Counted from the stretch's first letter, positions 32,041 to 41,880 are shown. The stretch is 64,000 nucleotides of DNA from Streptomyces olivochromogenes (GCF_021538895.1 NZ_JADDRL010000034.1:1-64000); one strand, 5' to 3'. Numbers and translations are program-made. The notes: generated from the letters alone by a model not told the origin.

Positions 32041-32123
32041 TGGCGCGGCCGAGGATGGCGCCGACCGGGTCGTCGGCGTACGTCAGTCGGCCATGTGAAC
32101 CGATTCCCGTGTGAGGTGTCCGC

Positions 32124-33359
32124 GTGCCCGCCTCCTGCGCACCGCCGACCACGCCCCGGTGGGTGATCCTCGTCCTGGCCCTCGCCTGCGGCGTGGGCGT
32201 CTCCACCATCTACTTCCCGCAGGCCATCAGCTCGCTGGTGGCCGCCGACCTGAACGTCACGGCGGGCTCGGCGGCCCTCGTGGTCACCGCGGCCCAACTC
32301 GGCTACGCGGCCGGCATCTTCCTGATCGTCCCGCTGGGCGACCGGCTGCCGCCCCGCCGGCTCATCGTCACGCTGCTCGCCCTGACCGCCCTCGGACTGC
32401 TCGCCGCCGGAACCGCCCCCACACTCCCGGTCCTGGTCGCCGCGAGCGCGGTCACCGGCGTCACCACGGTCGTGCCGCAGATCATCATCCCGATGGCCGC
32501 CGGCCTGGTCCCCGCCGACCGGCGCGGCGCGGTCACCGGCACGCTCCTCAGCGGCCTGATCGGCGGCATCCTGCTGGCCCGCACCTTCAGCGGCACCCTC
32601 GGCGCATGGCTGGGCTGGCGCGCCCCCTACCTGGTGGCCTCGGCGGCCCTCCTCGCCCTCGCGGCGGCCCTGTCCCGCGTGGTCCCGGCCACGACCCCGC
32701 CGTCGCGGGAGCGCTACCGGGAGCTCATCGCCGCCCCCGTGCGGCTGTGGCGCGAGGAGCCCGACCTGCGCCGCTCCTGCCTCTACCAGGCCATGGTCTT
32801 CGCCGGCTTCAGCGCCGCCTGGACCACGCTCACCCTGCTCGTGACCGGACCGGCGTACGGCAGGGGAGCGCAGGCCGTGGGCGTGCTGGGCCTGGTCGGC
32901 GCCGCGAGCATGTTCTGCACGCCGTTCGCCGGCCGCGCGGCCGACCGCACGGGGTCCGACGCCGTGAGCCTGTGCTCGCTGCTCGGGGTCATCGGCTCGG
33001 CGGGCGTGCTCACGCTCGGCGGCACCGGCGGCGCCGCCGGGCTGGTCGCGCTGGCCGGCGGCATGGTGCTGCTCGACGTGGCGGCCCAGTGCGGGCAGGT
33101 CGCCAACCAGGCGCGGATCTTCTCGCTGCGGCCCCAGGCCCGGGCCCGCGTCAACACGGCCTACATGACGTGCGCGTTCCTCGGGGGCAGCGCGGGCTCG
33201 TGGCTGGGCGTGCGGGCGTACGGGTGGCTGGGGTGGCCGGGCGTGACGGGGCTGGTGGCGCTGTCGGCGTCGGTCGCGCTGGTCCGGCACGCGACCTGGG
33301 ACCGGGGCCGCACGGCCAACGCCGCCGAGGAGGCCGTACCGACCGGCCTCACCCGGTGA
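32124..33359 (+). CDS. MFS transporter (12-helix efflux type)
   Basis: 411 aa, GTG start. About twelve hydrophobic helices. The loop after helix 2 carries the MFS signature region VPLGDRLPPRRLI, repeated in weaker form as FAGRAADRTGSDA after helix 8. It is an inner-membrane permease, probably proton-driven drug or metabolite export in the style of YgaY/NepI or chloramphenicol-resistance families. Substrate unknown. A hairpin overlapping its end suggests a monocistronic unit. Confidence 0.85.
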   Translation: MPASCAPPTTPRWVILVLALACGVGVSTIYFPQAISSLVAADLNVTAGSAALVVTAAQLGYAAGIFLIVPLGDRLPPRRLIVTLLALTALGLLAAGTAPTLPVLVAASAVTGVTTVVPQIIIPMAAGLVPADRRGAVTGTLLSGLIGGILLARTFSGTLGAWLGWRAPYLVASAALLALAAALSRVVPATTPPSRERYRELIAAPVRLWREEPDLRRSCLYQAMVFAGFSAAWTTLTLLVTGPAYGRGAQAVGVLGLVGAASMFCTPFAGRAADRTGSDAVSLCSLLGVIGSAGVLTLGGTGGAAGLVALAGGMVLLDVAAQCGQVANQARIFSLRPQARARVNTAYMTCAFLGGSAGSWLGVRAYGWLGWPGVTGLVALSASVALVRHATWDRGRTANAAEEAVPTGLTR

Positions 33360-33385
33360 CCCGCCGGCCGCGCCGGTGCGGTCAC
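33356..33385 (+). terminator. Hairpin at end of MFS gene
   Basis: Outer arms GTGACC/GGTCAC with inner arms CCGGC/GCCGG, interrupted by small internal loops; it begins in the MFS stop region. Confidence 0.5.
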
Positions 33386-33476
33386 GCGCGGTGAGGCCAC
33401 AAGAAGTCCGGTTCCATACCCGACACGGCTGCCGTCACCACGTCCGCCGTTCACGGCGCACGCGCACACAACAGAC

Positions 33477-35042
33477 ATGCGCTGCTGCTTCTCCGCTCCC
33501 CTCGCCGCCCTCGCGGCCGTCCCCGGTCCCTGTGAGGTACTGCGCTCCGGCCTGCTGCTCGCCCCCGCCCTGCTGCGGGCCGCCGCCGCACACCGCCTCC
33601 GTCCCCGTCACCCCCACCCCGTCGCAGCCGTCCACCTGGAACTGGTCACCCTCACCGAGGACCGCGCCGTCATCACCTGGTACACCGGCGTGCCCGGCAC
33701 CGACGACGGCCTGGGCCGTATGCTGCCCGCCGTCACGGAGGGTGAAGTCGTCTACGGCACCCACCCCGCCCGCCTCCACCGCACCGCGGGCGAGGACCGG
33801 CCCACCGCACACCACCACGTAGAGCTCACCGGCCTGGAGCCCGGGCAGACGTACTACTACCAGGCCCGCTCGCGGGGCGTGGCCGCCGTGCCCACACCGC
33901 TGCACCTGGTGCGCGGCAACGCCGCGGGCACCTCACGGCACGGCCTCGGCTCGCACGGCGGCCCGTACTCCTTCACCACCCCCGAGCCCCCGCCCGGCCG
34001 CCACCTCCTGTCCCTCGCGCTCTGCAACGACCTGCACCTCGGCGAGACCACCGCCGGCCTGGTGGGTGGCATCCCCCTGCTGCGCGGGGTCTCCCAGCGC
34101 CCGGGACTCGCCCCGTACCCGGAGATCATGAGCCGGGCCCTGGTCGACGAGGCCCGCCGCCGCGGGGCGGACCTGCTGCTGGCCGCGGGCGACCTCTCGG
34201 CCGGCGGCGCGCCGCGCGACCTGGCCGAGGCCAGACGGATCCTGGACGGCTTCGGCGACCACGGGCGGGACTACTTCGTCGTCCGCGGCAACCACGACCG
34301 GCCCCGCCCCGAGCGGGGCGGGCGCGCGGGCGACGGCCGCGACGCCTTCCGCCGGGACTTCGGCGAGGAGGACGGCCCCGGATACTTCGCCCGGGACGTG
34401 GCCGGACTGCGGATCATCGGCCTGGACACGTACGAGAAACGCGGCAACGGCGCCGACGCGGGCGGGCTCGGTGCCGAGCAACTGTCCTGGCTCCGGCGCC
34501 GGTTGCGCGGGAACGCGGAACAGCCCACGGTGGTCTTCGGCCACCACCCGCTGACCGTGCGCGACTCCCTCTTCCCGGTGAGCGCCGGGCAGCGCCTCGG
34601 CCGCCGCCAGGCCCGCTCGATCCTGGAGGCCTACGCCGCCGCCCCGGGCGTCTTCCTGCACCACGCCGGCCACACCCACCGCAACAAGCGCACCGTCCTG
34701 CCGCTCGCCCCGCATGTCACCCTCCAGGAGGTCGGCGCCGCCAAGGAATATCCGGGCGGGTTCAGCCTGCTGCGGATCCACTCCGGCGGCTACGCCCTGA
34801 ACTTCTACAAGGCGCGCGGCGCCGAGGCCCTGGACTGGAGCGAGCGCAGCCGCCGGATGGCCGGGGGACTGTGGCCGCACCACGCGCTCGGCCGCTCGGT
34901 CGCCGACCGCAACAGCGTGGCGGCCCACGACCTGTCCGGAATCACCCGCCCGGCCGCGCCGCGGGCACCCCGTTCACCCCAAGGGATGACGCCCGCCACG
35001 AACCACCGCCCGGCCCTGGCCCAGGGGGCGGCACCTCCGTAA
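33477..35042 (+). CDS. Metallophosphoesterase with purple-acid-phosphatase-like N-terminal domain
   Basis: 521 aa. An N-terminal hydrophobic stretch (to about residue 38) could be an anchor or signal, but it is interrupted by Arg and His. A fibronectin-like domain (about 48-165) contains VITWYTGVPGTDDG and LTGLEPGQTYYYQARS. The calcineurin-type phosphoesterase domain has all metal motifs: NDLHLG, GDLS, RGNHDRP, FGHHP and HAGHTHRNK. It should hydrolyse a phosphomono- or diester with a dinuclear metal centre. The C-terminal 60 residues are Pro/Ala-rich. It is followed after 9 bp by a methyltransferase gene. Confidence 0.86.
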   Translation: MRCCFSAPLAALAAVPGPCEVLRSGLLLAPALLRAAAAHRLRPRHPHPVAAVHLELVTLTEDRAVITWYTGVPGTDDGLGRMLPAVTEGEVVYGTHPARLHRTAGEDRPTAHHHVELTGLEPGQTYYYQARSRGVAAVPTPLHLVRGNAAGTSRHGLGSHGGPYSFTTPEPPPGRHLLSLALCNDLHLGETTAGLVGGIPLLRGVSQRPGLAPYPEIMSRALVDEARRRGADLLLAAGDLSAGGAPRDLAEARRILDGFGDHGRDYFVVRGNHDRPRPERGGRAGDGRDAFRRDFGEEDGPGYFARDVAGLRIIGLDTYEKRGNGADAGGLGAEQLSWLRRRLRGNAEQPTVVFGHHPLTVRDSLFPVSAGQRLGRRQARSILEAYAAAPGVFLHHAGHTHRNKRTVLPLAPHVTLQEVGAAKEYPGGFSLLRIHSGGYALNFYKARGAEALDWSERSRRMAGGLWPHHALGRSVADRNSVAAHDLSGITRPAAPRAPRSPQGMTPATNHRPALAQGAAPP

Positions 35043-35051
35043 CCTCGGCAC

Positions 35052-35771
35052 ATGTCGACCCTGTGGGAACTCATGCACGACTGCATCCCCGACGACCACG
35101 CTCGCCAAGTCAATTCCCGCTACTACCTCGACGAGGCCATGAGCTCCGCGGGGGCGCCGGACCGGGTGGTCGACCTCGGCTGCGGCAGGGGCACGTCCGC
35201 CGGTCTCTTCCGGCGACACGATCCGAAGGTGCGCTGGGTGGGAGTCGACATCCGCGACTCACCGGAGGCCCACCAGCGCCGGCCCGGCCAGGACCCGGTG
35301 GTGTACTACGACGGCGTCCGCCTCCCGTTCCGCACGGACGGCGTGCCGCTCATCTACTCGCACCAGGTGTTCGAACACGTCGCCCGCCCCAGGGAGCTCC
35401 TGCGGGAGGTGGGCCGGGTCCTGCGACCGGGCGGGCTGTTCATCGGCAGCACCTCGCAGTTCGAGCCCTACCACTCCTTCAGCCTGTGGAACTACACGCC
35501 GTACGGATTCCGCGTGCTGGTCGAGGAGGCCGGGCTCGCCCTGGACGAGATCCGGCCCTCCCTCGACGGCGTGACCCTGATCATGCGCACCTACCACCCC
35601 ACCCGGAAGAAGCAGTACGGCCGCTACTGGGAGGAGGAGTCCCCGCTCAACACGGAGATCGACACCTGGGCGCGAAAGACGCGGCGGCGGACGGCGCTGG
35701 TGAACCTGCGCAAGCTCACCTTCTGCGGCCAGTTCGCGTTCCGGGTGACCAAACCCGCCTCCCGCGCCTGA
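35052..35771 (+). CDS. Class I SAM-dependent methyltransferase
   Basis: 239 aa. The SAM-binding motif I is VVDLGCGRGTSAGLF, followed by WVGVDIRDSPEA and the post-motif YSHQVFEHVARPRELLREVGRVLRPGG. The family is methyltransferase type 11; no substrate clue. The ATG lies 9 bp after the phosphoesterase stop, so the two are likely cotranscribed, and it is convergent with paaK. Confidence 0.86.
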   Translation: MSTLWELMHDCIPDDHARQVNSRYYLDEAMSSAGAPDRVVDLGCGRGTSAGLFRRHDPKVRWVGVDIRDSPEAHQRRPGQDPVVYYDGVRLPFRTDGVPLIYSHQVFEHVARPRELLREVGRVLRPGGLFIGSTSQFEPYHSFSLWNYTPYGFRVLVEEAGLALDEIRPSLDGVTLIMRTYHPTRKKQYGRYWEEESPLNTEIDTWARKTRRRTALVNLRKLTFCGQFAFRVTKPASRA

Positions 35772-35782
35772 CGCCGCCGCCC

Positions 35783-37081
35783 TCAGCCACGCTGCCGCAG
35801 GTCCACGATGCGCCGGATCTTGCCCACGGACCGTTCCAGGGACTCCGGCTCGACGATCTCGACCGCGACGGACACGCCGATGCCGTCCTTCACGGCGGCG
35901 GCGATGCTCCGGGCGGCCGACTTCCGCGTCTCGGCGCTCGCGTCGGGCCGCGCCTCGGCCCGCACCGTGAGCGCGTCCAGACGGCCCTCCCGGGTCAGAC
36001 GCAGCTGGAAGTGCGGCGCGACCCCCGGCGTACGCAGCACGATCTCCTCGATCTGCGTCGGGAACAGGTTGACCCCGCGCAGGATCACCATGTCGTCGCT
36101 GCGCCCGGTGATCTTCTGCATCCGCCGGAACACCCGGGCCGTGCCCGGCAGCAGCCGGGTCAGGTCCCGGGTCCGGTAACGGATGACCGGCATGGCCTCC
36201 TTGGTGAGCGAGGTGAAGACCAGTTCGCCCTCCTCGCCCTGAGGCAGCACCTCGCCCGTGATCGGGTCGACGACCTCCGGGAAGAAGTGGTCCTCCCAGA
36301 TGTGCAGGCCGTCCTTCGTCTCCACGCACTCCTGGGCGACACCCGGGCCGATCACCTCCGACAGCCCGTACAGGTCGACCGCGTCGATCGCGAACCGCTC
36401 CTCGATCTCGCGCCGCATCTGCTCGGTCCACGGCTCGGCGCCGAACACGCCGACCCGCAGCGAGGTGCTCCGCGGGTCCACACCCTGCCGTTCGAACTCG
36501 TCGAGCAGCGTCAGCATGTACGAGGGGGTGACCATGATGATGCCGGGTTCGAGGTCCTGGATCAGCTGCACCTGGCGGGCCGTCATGCCGCCGGACGCGG
36601 GGACGACCGTACAGCCGAGGCGTTCGGCGCCGTAGTGGGCGCCCAGACCGCCGGTGAACAGCCCATAGCCGTACGCCACATGAACGGTGTCGCCGGGCCG
36701 GCCGCCCGCCGCCCGGATCGAGCGCGCCACCATGTCCGCCCACATGGACAGGTCGTTCTCCGTGTAGCCGACCACCGTGGGGCGTCCGGTGGTGCCGCTC
36801 GACGCGTGGATGCGGCGAATACGGTCGCGGGGCACGGCGAACATGCCGTACGGGTAGTTCTCCCGCAGGTCGGCCTTGGTGGTGAAGGGGAAGCGGGCCA
36901 GGTCGTCCAGCGAGCGGCAGTCCTCCGGCCGGACTCCGGCCTTGTCGAAGGAGGCCCGGTAGAAGGGCACGTTCTCGTACGCGTGCCGCAGCGAGGACCG
37001 CAGCCGCTCCAGTTGCAGCGCTCTGAGTGCCTCCGCGTCCAGCCGTTCCCCCGGGTCGAACAGCTCCGTCGCATCCGCCAT
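35783..37081 (-). CDS. paaK: Phenylacetate-CoA ligase
   Basis: 432 aa from the ATG at 37081 (GGGAG about 8 nt upstream; a GTG at 37090 is the alternative). It activates phenylacetate to phenylacetyl-CoA with ATP. Motifs are IHASSGTTGRPTVVGYTENDL, YGLSEVIGPGVAQEC and DMVILRGVNLFPTQIEEIVL, with the C-terminal SVGKIRRIVDLRQRG lysine region. No other paa genes (paaABCDE ring epoxidase) are in the window, so it stands alone here. A 7-bp-armed inverted repeat upstream matches PaaR-type operators. Confidence 0.92.
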   Translation of the reverse strand: MADATELFDPGERLDAEALRALQLERLRSSLRHAYENVPFYRASFDKAGVRPEDCRSLDDLARFPFTTKADLRENYPYGMFAVPRDRIRRIHASSGTTGRPTVVGYTENDLSMWADMVARSIRAAGGRPGDTVHVAYGYGLFTGGLGAHYGAERLGCTVVPASGGMTARQVQLIQDLEPGIIMVTPSYMLTLLDEFERQGVDPRSTSLRVGVFGAEPWTEQMRREIEERFAIDAVDLYGLSEVIGPGVAQECVETKDGLHIWEDHFFPEVVDPITGEVLPQGEEGELVFTSLTKEAMPVIRYRTRDLTRLLPGTARVFRRMQKITGRSDDMVILRGVNLFPTQIEEIVLRTPGVAPHFQLRLTREGRLDALTVRAEARPDASAETRKSAARSIAAAVKDGIGVSVAVEIVEPESLERSVGKIRRIVDLRQRG

Positions 37082-37116
37082 GGGGGCCACTCCCTCGCCG
37101 ATCGTGCCGATTCGGG

Positions 37117-37134
37117 CGACCGATCATTCGGTCG
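37117..37134. promoter_or_regulatory. PaaR-like operator upstream of paaK
   Basis: CGACCGATCATTCGGTCG: perfect 7-bp arms around TCAT, 36 bp upstream of the paaK ATG. The ACCGA/TCGGT arms resemble TetR-family PaaR operators of actinobacteria. Confidence 0.6.
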
Positions 37135-37281
37135 ATCTGTCCGGGACAGTAATCCAGGCCACCGGGACCCGGGCAAGAGGTCCGCTCGCACTTCTTGACC
37201 TTGCCCCGGCCGCCGGAGGGGACACGCGTCCCGGGGAATGGGCGTTGCGGTCGGCCGCGGTGGGCGTCCATGATCGGCGGC

Positions 37282-38118
37282 ATGCCTACGTTCACCGCGC
37301 CCGACGGGACCGAGCTCGCCTACCACGTCCGCGGCGAGGGTGAGCCCCTCGTCGTCCTGCCCGGAGGAGCGATGCGGGCCTCCGTCTATCTCGGCGACCT
37401 CGGCGGCCTGACCGCCCACCGTCGGCTGGTCCTGCTCGACCTGCGGGGCACCGGTGACTCCGCGATACCGGCCGATCCGGCGACGTACCGCTGCGACCAC
37501 ATGGTCGACGACGTGGAGGCGTTGCGAGCCCACATGGGGCTGGAACACATGGATCTGCTCGCGCACTCGGCGGGCGGCTGCCTGGGGACGCTGTACGCGG
37601 CGCGGTATCCGCGGCGCGTGCGGCGGCTTGCGCTGATCACCGCCAACCCGTCGGCCCTCGGTCTGCGGGCCACCGCCGAGGACCGGCTGGCCGCGGCGCG
37701 GCTGCGCGCGCACGAGCCCTGGTTCGCGCAGGGGTTCCCGGCCCTGGAGGCCTGGCTGGCGGGGGAGGGCGACTTCGACCCGGCGTTCGCCCCCTTCTTC
37801 TACGGCCGGTGGGACGCCGCCGCCGAGGCGCACGACGCGGCCGCCGAGGAGCAGACCAACGAGGAGGCGGCAGGCGTCTATTTCGCCGACGGCGCCTTCG
37901 ACCCGGACGCGACCCGTGCCGCGCTCAAGGCACTGACCGCCCCGGTCCTGGTGCACGCGGGCGAACTCGACGGTGGCCCCAGCCCCGACCTCGCCCGCCG
38001 CGCCGCCGATGCCTTCCCGGCCGCCGAGTTCACGGTCCAGCCCGGTGCCGGCCACTTCCCGTGGCTGGACGACCCGGAGTGGTTCGTGGGCCGGGTCGTC
38101 GCCTTCCTGGACCGGTGA
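37282..38118 (+). CDS. Alpha/beta hydrolase
   Basis: 278 aa from the ATG at 37282; an ATG at 37270 adds four residues. Family features are LVVLPGGAMRASVYLGDLGG (oxyanion region), VLLDLRGTGDS and the nucleophile elbow LLAHSAGGCLG with Ser. The acid lies near HAGELDGGPS and the His in GAGHFPWLDDP. This is a proline-iminopeptidase/epoxide-hydrolase-like cytoplasmic enzyme with unknown substrate. It diverges from paaK and is convergent with the sulfatase-like gene. Confidence 0.85.
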   Translation: MPTFTAPDGTELAYHVRGEGEPLVVLPGGAMRASVYLGDLGGLTAHRRLVLLDLRGTGDSAIPADPATYRCDHMVDDVEALRAHMGLEHMDLLAHSAGGCLGTLYAARYPRRVRRLALITANPSALGLRATAEDRLAAARLRAHEPWFAQGFPALEAWLAGEGDFDPAFAPFFYGRWDAAAEAHDAAAEEQTNEEAAGVYFADGAFDPDATRAALKALTAPVLVHAGELDGGPSPDLARRAADAFPAAEFTVQPGAGHFPWLDDPEWFVGRVVAFLDR

Positions 38119-38122
38119 GGCG

Positions 38123-38137
38123 GGCGGCTCAGCCGCC
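38123..38137. terminator. Short bidirectional hairpin between convergent genes
   Basis: GGCGGC/GCCGCC with a 3-nt loop that is the reverse complement of the stop codon of the minus-strand gene. Confidence 0.45.
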
Positions 38138-39946
38138 GCTGGGGCCGTACGCCGTCATGAAGCGGTCCCGGAACCGGTTCATCGGCCAGATGGGCGCGTC
38201 GTGGGCGGGCCTCAGGCCCTCCGTCCAGCCCCAGTCGGAGATCCGGTCGAGGATCTTCGGATCGCGGGCGACGATCGTGACCGGCACCTCGCGGCTGGTG
38301 CTGCCCGCGGTGACGGTCGGCACCGGCTGGTGGTCGCCGAGGAAGACCAGGACGGTGTCGTCGTCGCCGTAGCGGCGCAGGAACCCGGTGAGGCTGCGCA
38401 GCGAGTACTCGATGGCGCCCCGGTACTCGGCGCGGACGCTCTCCGGGTTCTTCCAGACCTCCTTGGGGTCCTTGCCCTCCTTCTTGATCCGTTCGAAGAC
38501 CGAGCCGTCGCCGAGGTCGTTCCAGTCGATCATGTGGGCGACGGGGGCCCAGGGGTTGTGGCTGGAGGCCAGGATGATCTCCGCCATCATCGGGCCCCGG
38601 TCCTTCTTGCCGAACTCCAGCCGCTGGAAGGCCTCCAGGCTGAACTGGTCGGGCACGGGCGTCCAGCTGAAGTACGGGCCGTGGTAGCCGAGGTGCTCGG
38701 AGTCGTAGATGTGGTCGAGGCCGAAGAACCTGCCCTCGGGCCAGGCGCGGCGCACGCCGGGCACGATGCCGACCGTGCTCCAGGCACCGGTCCTGCGGAA
38801 GTAGCGGGTCAGGGTCATGCGCTCGCTGGAGGTGAGGTTGCGGTAGCGCTGCTGGTTCTTGATCCACAGGCCGGACAGGAAGGTGGAGTGGGCCAGCCAG
38901 CTGCCGGCGCCGGTCACGGGGGACCGGAGCCAGCCGCTGCGCGCGTCGAACCCGGCCGCCTTCAGGTCGGCGGTGCCCTCCTTGAGGACCGCGTCGATGC
39001 GCGGTGCCATCGCCGGGTCCTCGATGGCGGTACGGCCGTAGCTCTCGATGAACGTGAACAGCACGTCCTTGCCCCGCAGTCCGGTCAGCAACCGGTCCGG
39101 CGGCGTGTTTGCGAAGGCGTCGACCGCGGCCTGTCTGCGGAAGACGTCGGCGTCCCGCAGTCCCGCCTGCACCTGCTGGACCCGGTTGTCGACGAGTTCG
39201 GCGTCGATCTTGGAGGCGACCGGGATGTCGCCGAACTGCACGCCGAGCGTGACGCAGGTGATCCAGGCGGTGCCGAGGATCAGCGTGGTGCGGGCGGCCA
39301 CCGGGCGGTGGCGGACCATCAGGTTCGTCAGCCGCACCGTCGCCAGCGTCGTCAGGACGAGCACGGCGACGACGAGGAGGAGCGCCCCGGCGACGGCGAG
39401 CACCTCGCCGGTCCGGCCGAACGACTCCCGCACCCACGCGGCCGCGTCGTCCAGCAGGACCCAGTCGAGGACCAGGTCGAAGGGGCGGACCAGCACCGAG
39501 TAGAAGCCCATGTCGAGGGCCTTGACGAGGGTCAGCGCCCCCAGCAGCAGGCCCGCGACGACCGCCGTGACGCGTCTGGCCCGGGACGGCAGCGCGAGCA
39601 ACAGTCCCGCGAGCAGGATCCCTTCGGCCGGGATGCGCAGGAAGGCGGTGAAGGTGATCCGTTCGAGCTGGTTCGGCAGCAGCAGCGCGCCGAGCACGAG
39701 GAGACCGGCCAGAACGCTGGTCCCCACGCTCACCCCCCGCCCGACCCGCGGGTACCTGCGCCGCCACCCGAACAGCCCGGGCCGACCGGGGACGGGGCCC
39801 TCCGGGCGGACTTCCGGGGAGCCTTCGTCGGCGTCGCGGTCCCCGGTGTCGCCCCCCTCGGCGTCCGTGGCCGTGGCAGTGGCCGTGGCCGTGTCCGAGT
39901 CCGGCCCGGTGCGCGGTGGTCGGTGCGGAGGGGGGAGGTGCGACAC
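38129..39946 (-). CDS. Membrane sulfatase / phosphoglycerol-transferase-like protein
   Basis: 605 aa from the GTG at 39946 (AAGGA 9 nt upstream); an ATG at 40015 would add 23 residues but has no proper ribosome site. The N-terminal cytoplasmic segment is low-complexity (a DTATATATATD run, then acidic). About five membrane helices (roughly 75-270) follow, then a large extracytoplasmic sulfatase-fold domain with LFTFIESYGRTA and VFLGDHQPVPT. This layout is shared with lipoteichoic-acid synthase-like and arylsulfatase-like enzymes. It likely modifies an envelope polymer or lipid (inference). Confidence 0.84.
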   Translation of the reverse strand: MSHLPPPHRPPRTGPDSDTATATATATDAEGGDTGDRDADEGSPEVRPEGPVPGRPGLFGWRRRYPRVGRGVSVGTSVLAGLLVLGALLLPNQLERITFTAFLRIPAEGILLAGLLLALPSRARRVTAVVAGLLLGALTLVKALDMGFYSVLVRPFDLVLDWVLLDDAAAWVRESFGRTGEVLAVAGALLLVVAVLVLTTLATVRLTNLMVRHRPVAARTTLILGTAWITCVTLGVQFGDIPVASKIDAELVDNRVQQVQAGLRDADVFRRQAAVDAFANTPPDRLLTGLRGKDVLFTFIESYGRTAIEDPAMAPRIDAVLKEGTADLKAAGFDARSGWLRSPVTGAGSWLAHSTFLSGLWIKNQQRYRNLTSSERMTLTRYFRRTGAWSTVGIVPGVRRAWPEGRFFGLDHIYDSEHLGYHGPYFSWTPVPDQFSLEAFQRLEFGKKDRGPMMAEIILASSHNPWAPVAHMIDWNDLGDGSVFERIKKEGKDPKEVWKNPESVRAEYRGAIEYSLRSLTGFLRRYGDDDTVLVFLGDHQPVPTVTAGSTSREVPVTIVARDPKILDRISDWGWTEGLRPAHDAPIWPMNRFRDRFMTAYGPSGG

Positions 39947-40166
39947 CCGAAGGTCCTTCCGTGCGTGGCCCTGTGCTGGCGGGGCGGGCCGGGCTCGGAG
40001 GGCCAGGACCGTCATCCCCCGTACGGCCCCATGTCACTGCTTGTTCAACAAAGGGCCGGACGTGCGCACAGAGTACGCCGAGCTCCCTGGCGCGCGGCCG
40101 ATGCACCGGCCCGCCGTCCCACCGGCCCGTCGAGCTACCGGTCCGCCGAACCAAGGGCCCGCCGGT

Positions 40167-41786
40167 CTACCGGTCCGCCGACAGGGCCACGTCCCGCGCC
40201 CACCGGTAGTCCGCCTTGCCGCTCGGCGACCGCTGGATGGTCTCGGTGAGCACGAGCTGACGGGGAATCTTGTACCCGGCCAGATGCGCGCGGCAGTGGT
40301 TCTGGATGTCGGTGAGGGAGAGCCGGTCCGCGCCCGCGCGCAGTTGGACGACCGCCGCGACGTGGTTGCCCCACTTCGCGTCCGGGACCCCGGCCACCAG
40401 CGCGTCGTACACGTCCGGATGGGACTTGAGCGCCTGCTCGACCTCCTCCGGGTAGACCTTCTCGCCCCCGGTGTTGATGCACTGCGAACCGCGCCCCAGG
40501 ACGGTGACGACGCCCTCCTCGTCGACGGTCGCCATGTCGCCGAGGAGTACCCAGCGCCTGCCGTCCCTCTCGAAGAAGGTCTCCGCGGTCTTCTTCGGGT
40601 CGTTGTAGTAGCCGAGCGGCACGTTGCCGCACTGGGCGACCCGGCCGATCTCCCCCACGGCGACCGGCTCGTGGGTGGCCGGATCCACCACCCGGGTACG
40701 GAAGTTGACGCGGATCCGGAAGCCGCGCTCGGGACCGGAGTCGTCCGTCGCCGTGCCGTTGAACCCGGACTCGGAGGAGCCGAAGTTGTTGAGCAGCAGG
40801 GCGTTCGGGACCAGCTCACGGAACTGCCTGCGCACGGTCTCCGACATGATCGCGCCCGACGAGGACACGCTGAACATCGAGGAGCAGTCCGTGCCCTTCA
40901 GCGGCCCGTTCAGCGCGTCGATCAGCGGCCGCAGCATCGCGTCGCCCACCAGCGACACACTGGTGACCTTCTCCCTCTCGATCGTCCGCAGCACCTCCTC
41001 GGGCACGAACTTGCGGTGGAGCACGACCCGTTGCCCGAAGTTGAAGGCGATGAACGCGGTCAGGGTGGAGGTGCCGTGCATCAGCGGGGGAGTGGGGAAG
41101 AAGGTGATCCCCGAGCCGCCGGCCGCGACCCGCTCGGCCAGCTCCTCCGGCTTCTGTACGGGCTCCCCGGTCGGTGCCCCGCCCCCCAGACCCGCGAAGA
41201 ACAGGTCCTCCTGGCGCCACATCACACCCTTGGGCATCCCGGTCGTACCGCCGGTGTAGATGATGAACTGGTCGTCCGCCGACCGTGCCGGAAAGCCCCG
41301 CCCCGGTGACCCCGCCGCCTCGGCCGCGGCGAAGTCCACGGCGGTCACCTCCGCCGCCCCGGACCGGGCGGTCCCCACCCGCACCAGGTGCCGCAGCTTC
41401 TCCGTACGCGGCAGCGCCGCGGCCACCCGGTCCGTGAACTCCGCGTCGAAGACCAGGGCCGCCAGGTCGGCGTCCCGGTAGAGGTACACCAACTCCTCTT
41501 CGACGTAGCGGTAGTTGACGTTGACCGGCACGACCCGCGCCTTCAGGCAGCCGAGCACCGTCTGCAGGTACTCGACCCCGTTGTAGAGGTGGAGCCCGAG
41601 GTGCTCGCCGGGCCGGATCCCGCTGTCGATCAGATGGTGGCCGATGCGGTTCGCGGCCGCGTCGAGCTCCGCGTACGTCAGCCGGCGCTCCGCGCCCGTG
41701 CCGGGGTGGTCGAGGTACACGAGCGCCTCGCGGTCCGGGACCGCGTCGACGACCGACTCGAACAGGTCGGCAAGGTTGTACTCCAC
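40167..41786 (-). CDS. Acyl-CoA synthetase, FadD19-like
   Basis: 539 aa from the GTG at 41786 with AGGAGGA 4-5 nt upstream; longer open frame rejected because it covers the divergent operator. Motifs are IIYTGGTTGMPKGVMWRQEDLF, NNFGSSESGFNGT, GDMATVDEEGVVTVLGRGSQCINTGGEKVYPEEVE and the C-terminal RSPSGKADYRWARDVAL. TGGTTGMPKGVMWR and the DYRWAR tail are characteristic of FadD17/FadD19-type enzymes that activate steroid or branched side-chain acids. It diverges from the crotonase operon across a TCTGAC-N5-GTCAGA operator, so it is probably coregulated with it. Confidence 0.9.
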   Translation of the reverse strand: MEYNLADLFESVVDAVPDREALVYLDHPGTGAERRLTYAELDAAANRIGHHLIDSGIRPGEHLGLHLYNGVEYLQTVLGCLKARVVPVNVNYRYVEEELVYLYRDADLAALVFDAEFTDRVAAALPRTEKLRHLVRVGTARSGAAEVTAVDFAAAEAAGSPGRGFPARSADDQFIIYTGGTTGMPKGVMWRQEDLFFAGLGGGAPTGEPVQKPEELAERVAAGGSGITFFPTPPLMHGTSTLTAFIAFNFGQRVVLHRKFVPEEVLRTIEREKVTSVSLVGDAMLRPLIDALNGPLKGTDCSSMFSVSSSGAIMSETVRRQFRELVPNALLLNNFGSSESGFNGTATDDSGPERGFRIRVNFRTRVVDPATHEPVAVGEIGRVAQCGNVPLGYYNDPKKTAETFFERDGRRWVLLGDMATVDEEGVVTVLGRGSQCINTGGEKVYPEEVEQALKSHPDVYDALVAGVPDAKWGNHVAAVVQLRAGADRLSLTDIQNHCRAHLAGYKIPRQLVLTETIQRSPSGKADYRWARDVALSADR

Positions 41787-41880
41787 CGCTCCTCCTGACC
41801 CCGGGCGTGCCTGGTATCCGACGGTTCGCCGGTCATCAGAGCAAAGGGCACGGCAACTGTGAAGAGTCCGCGCGAAGAAA

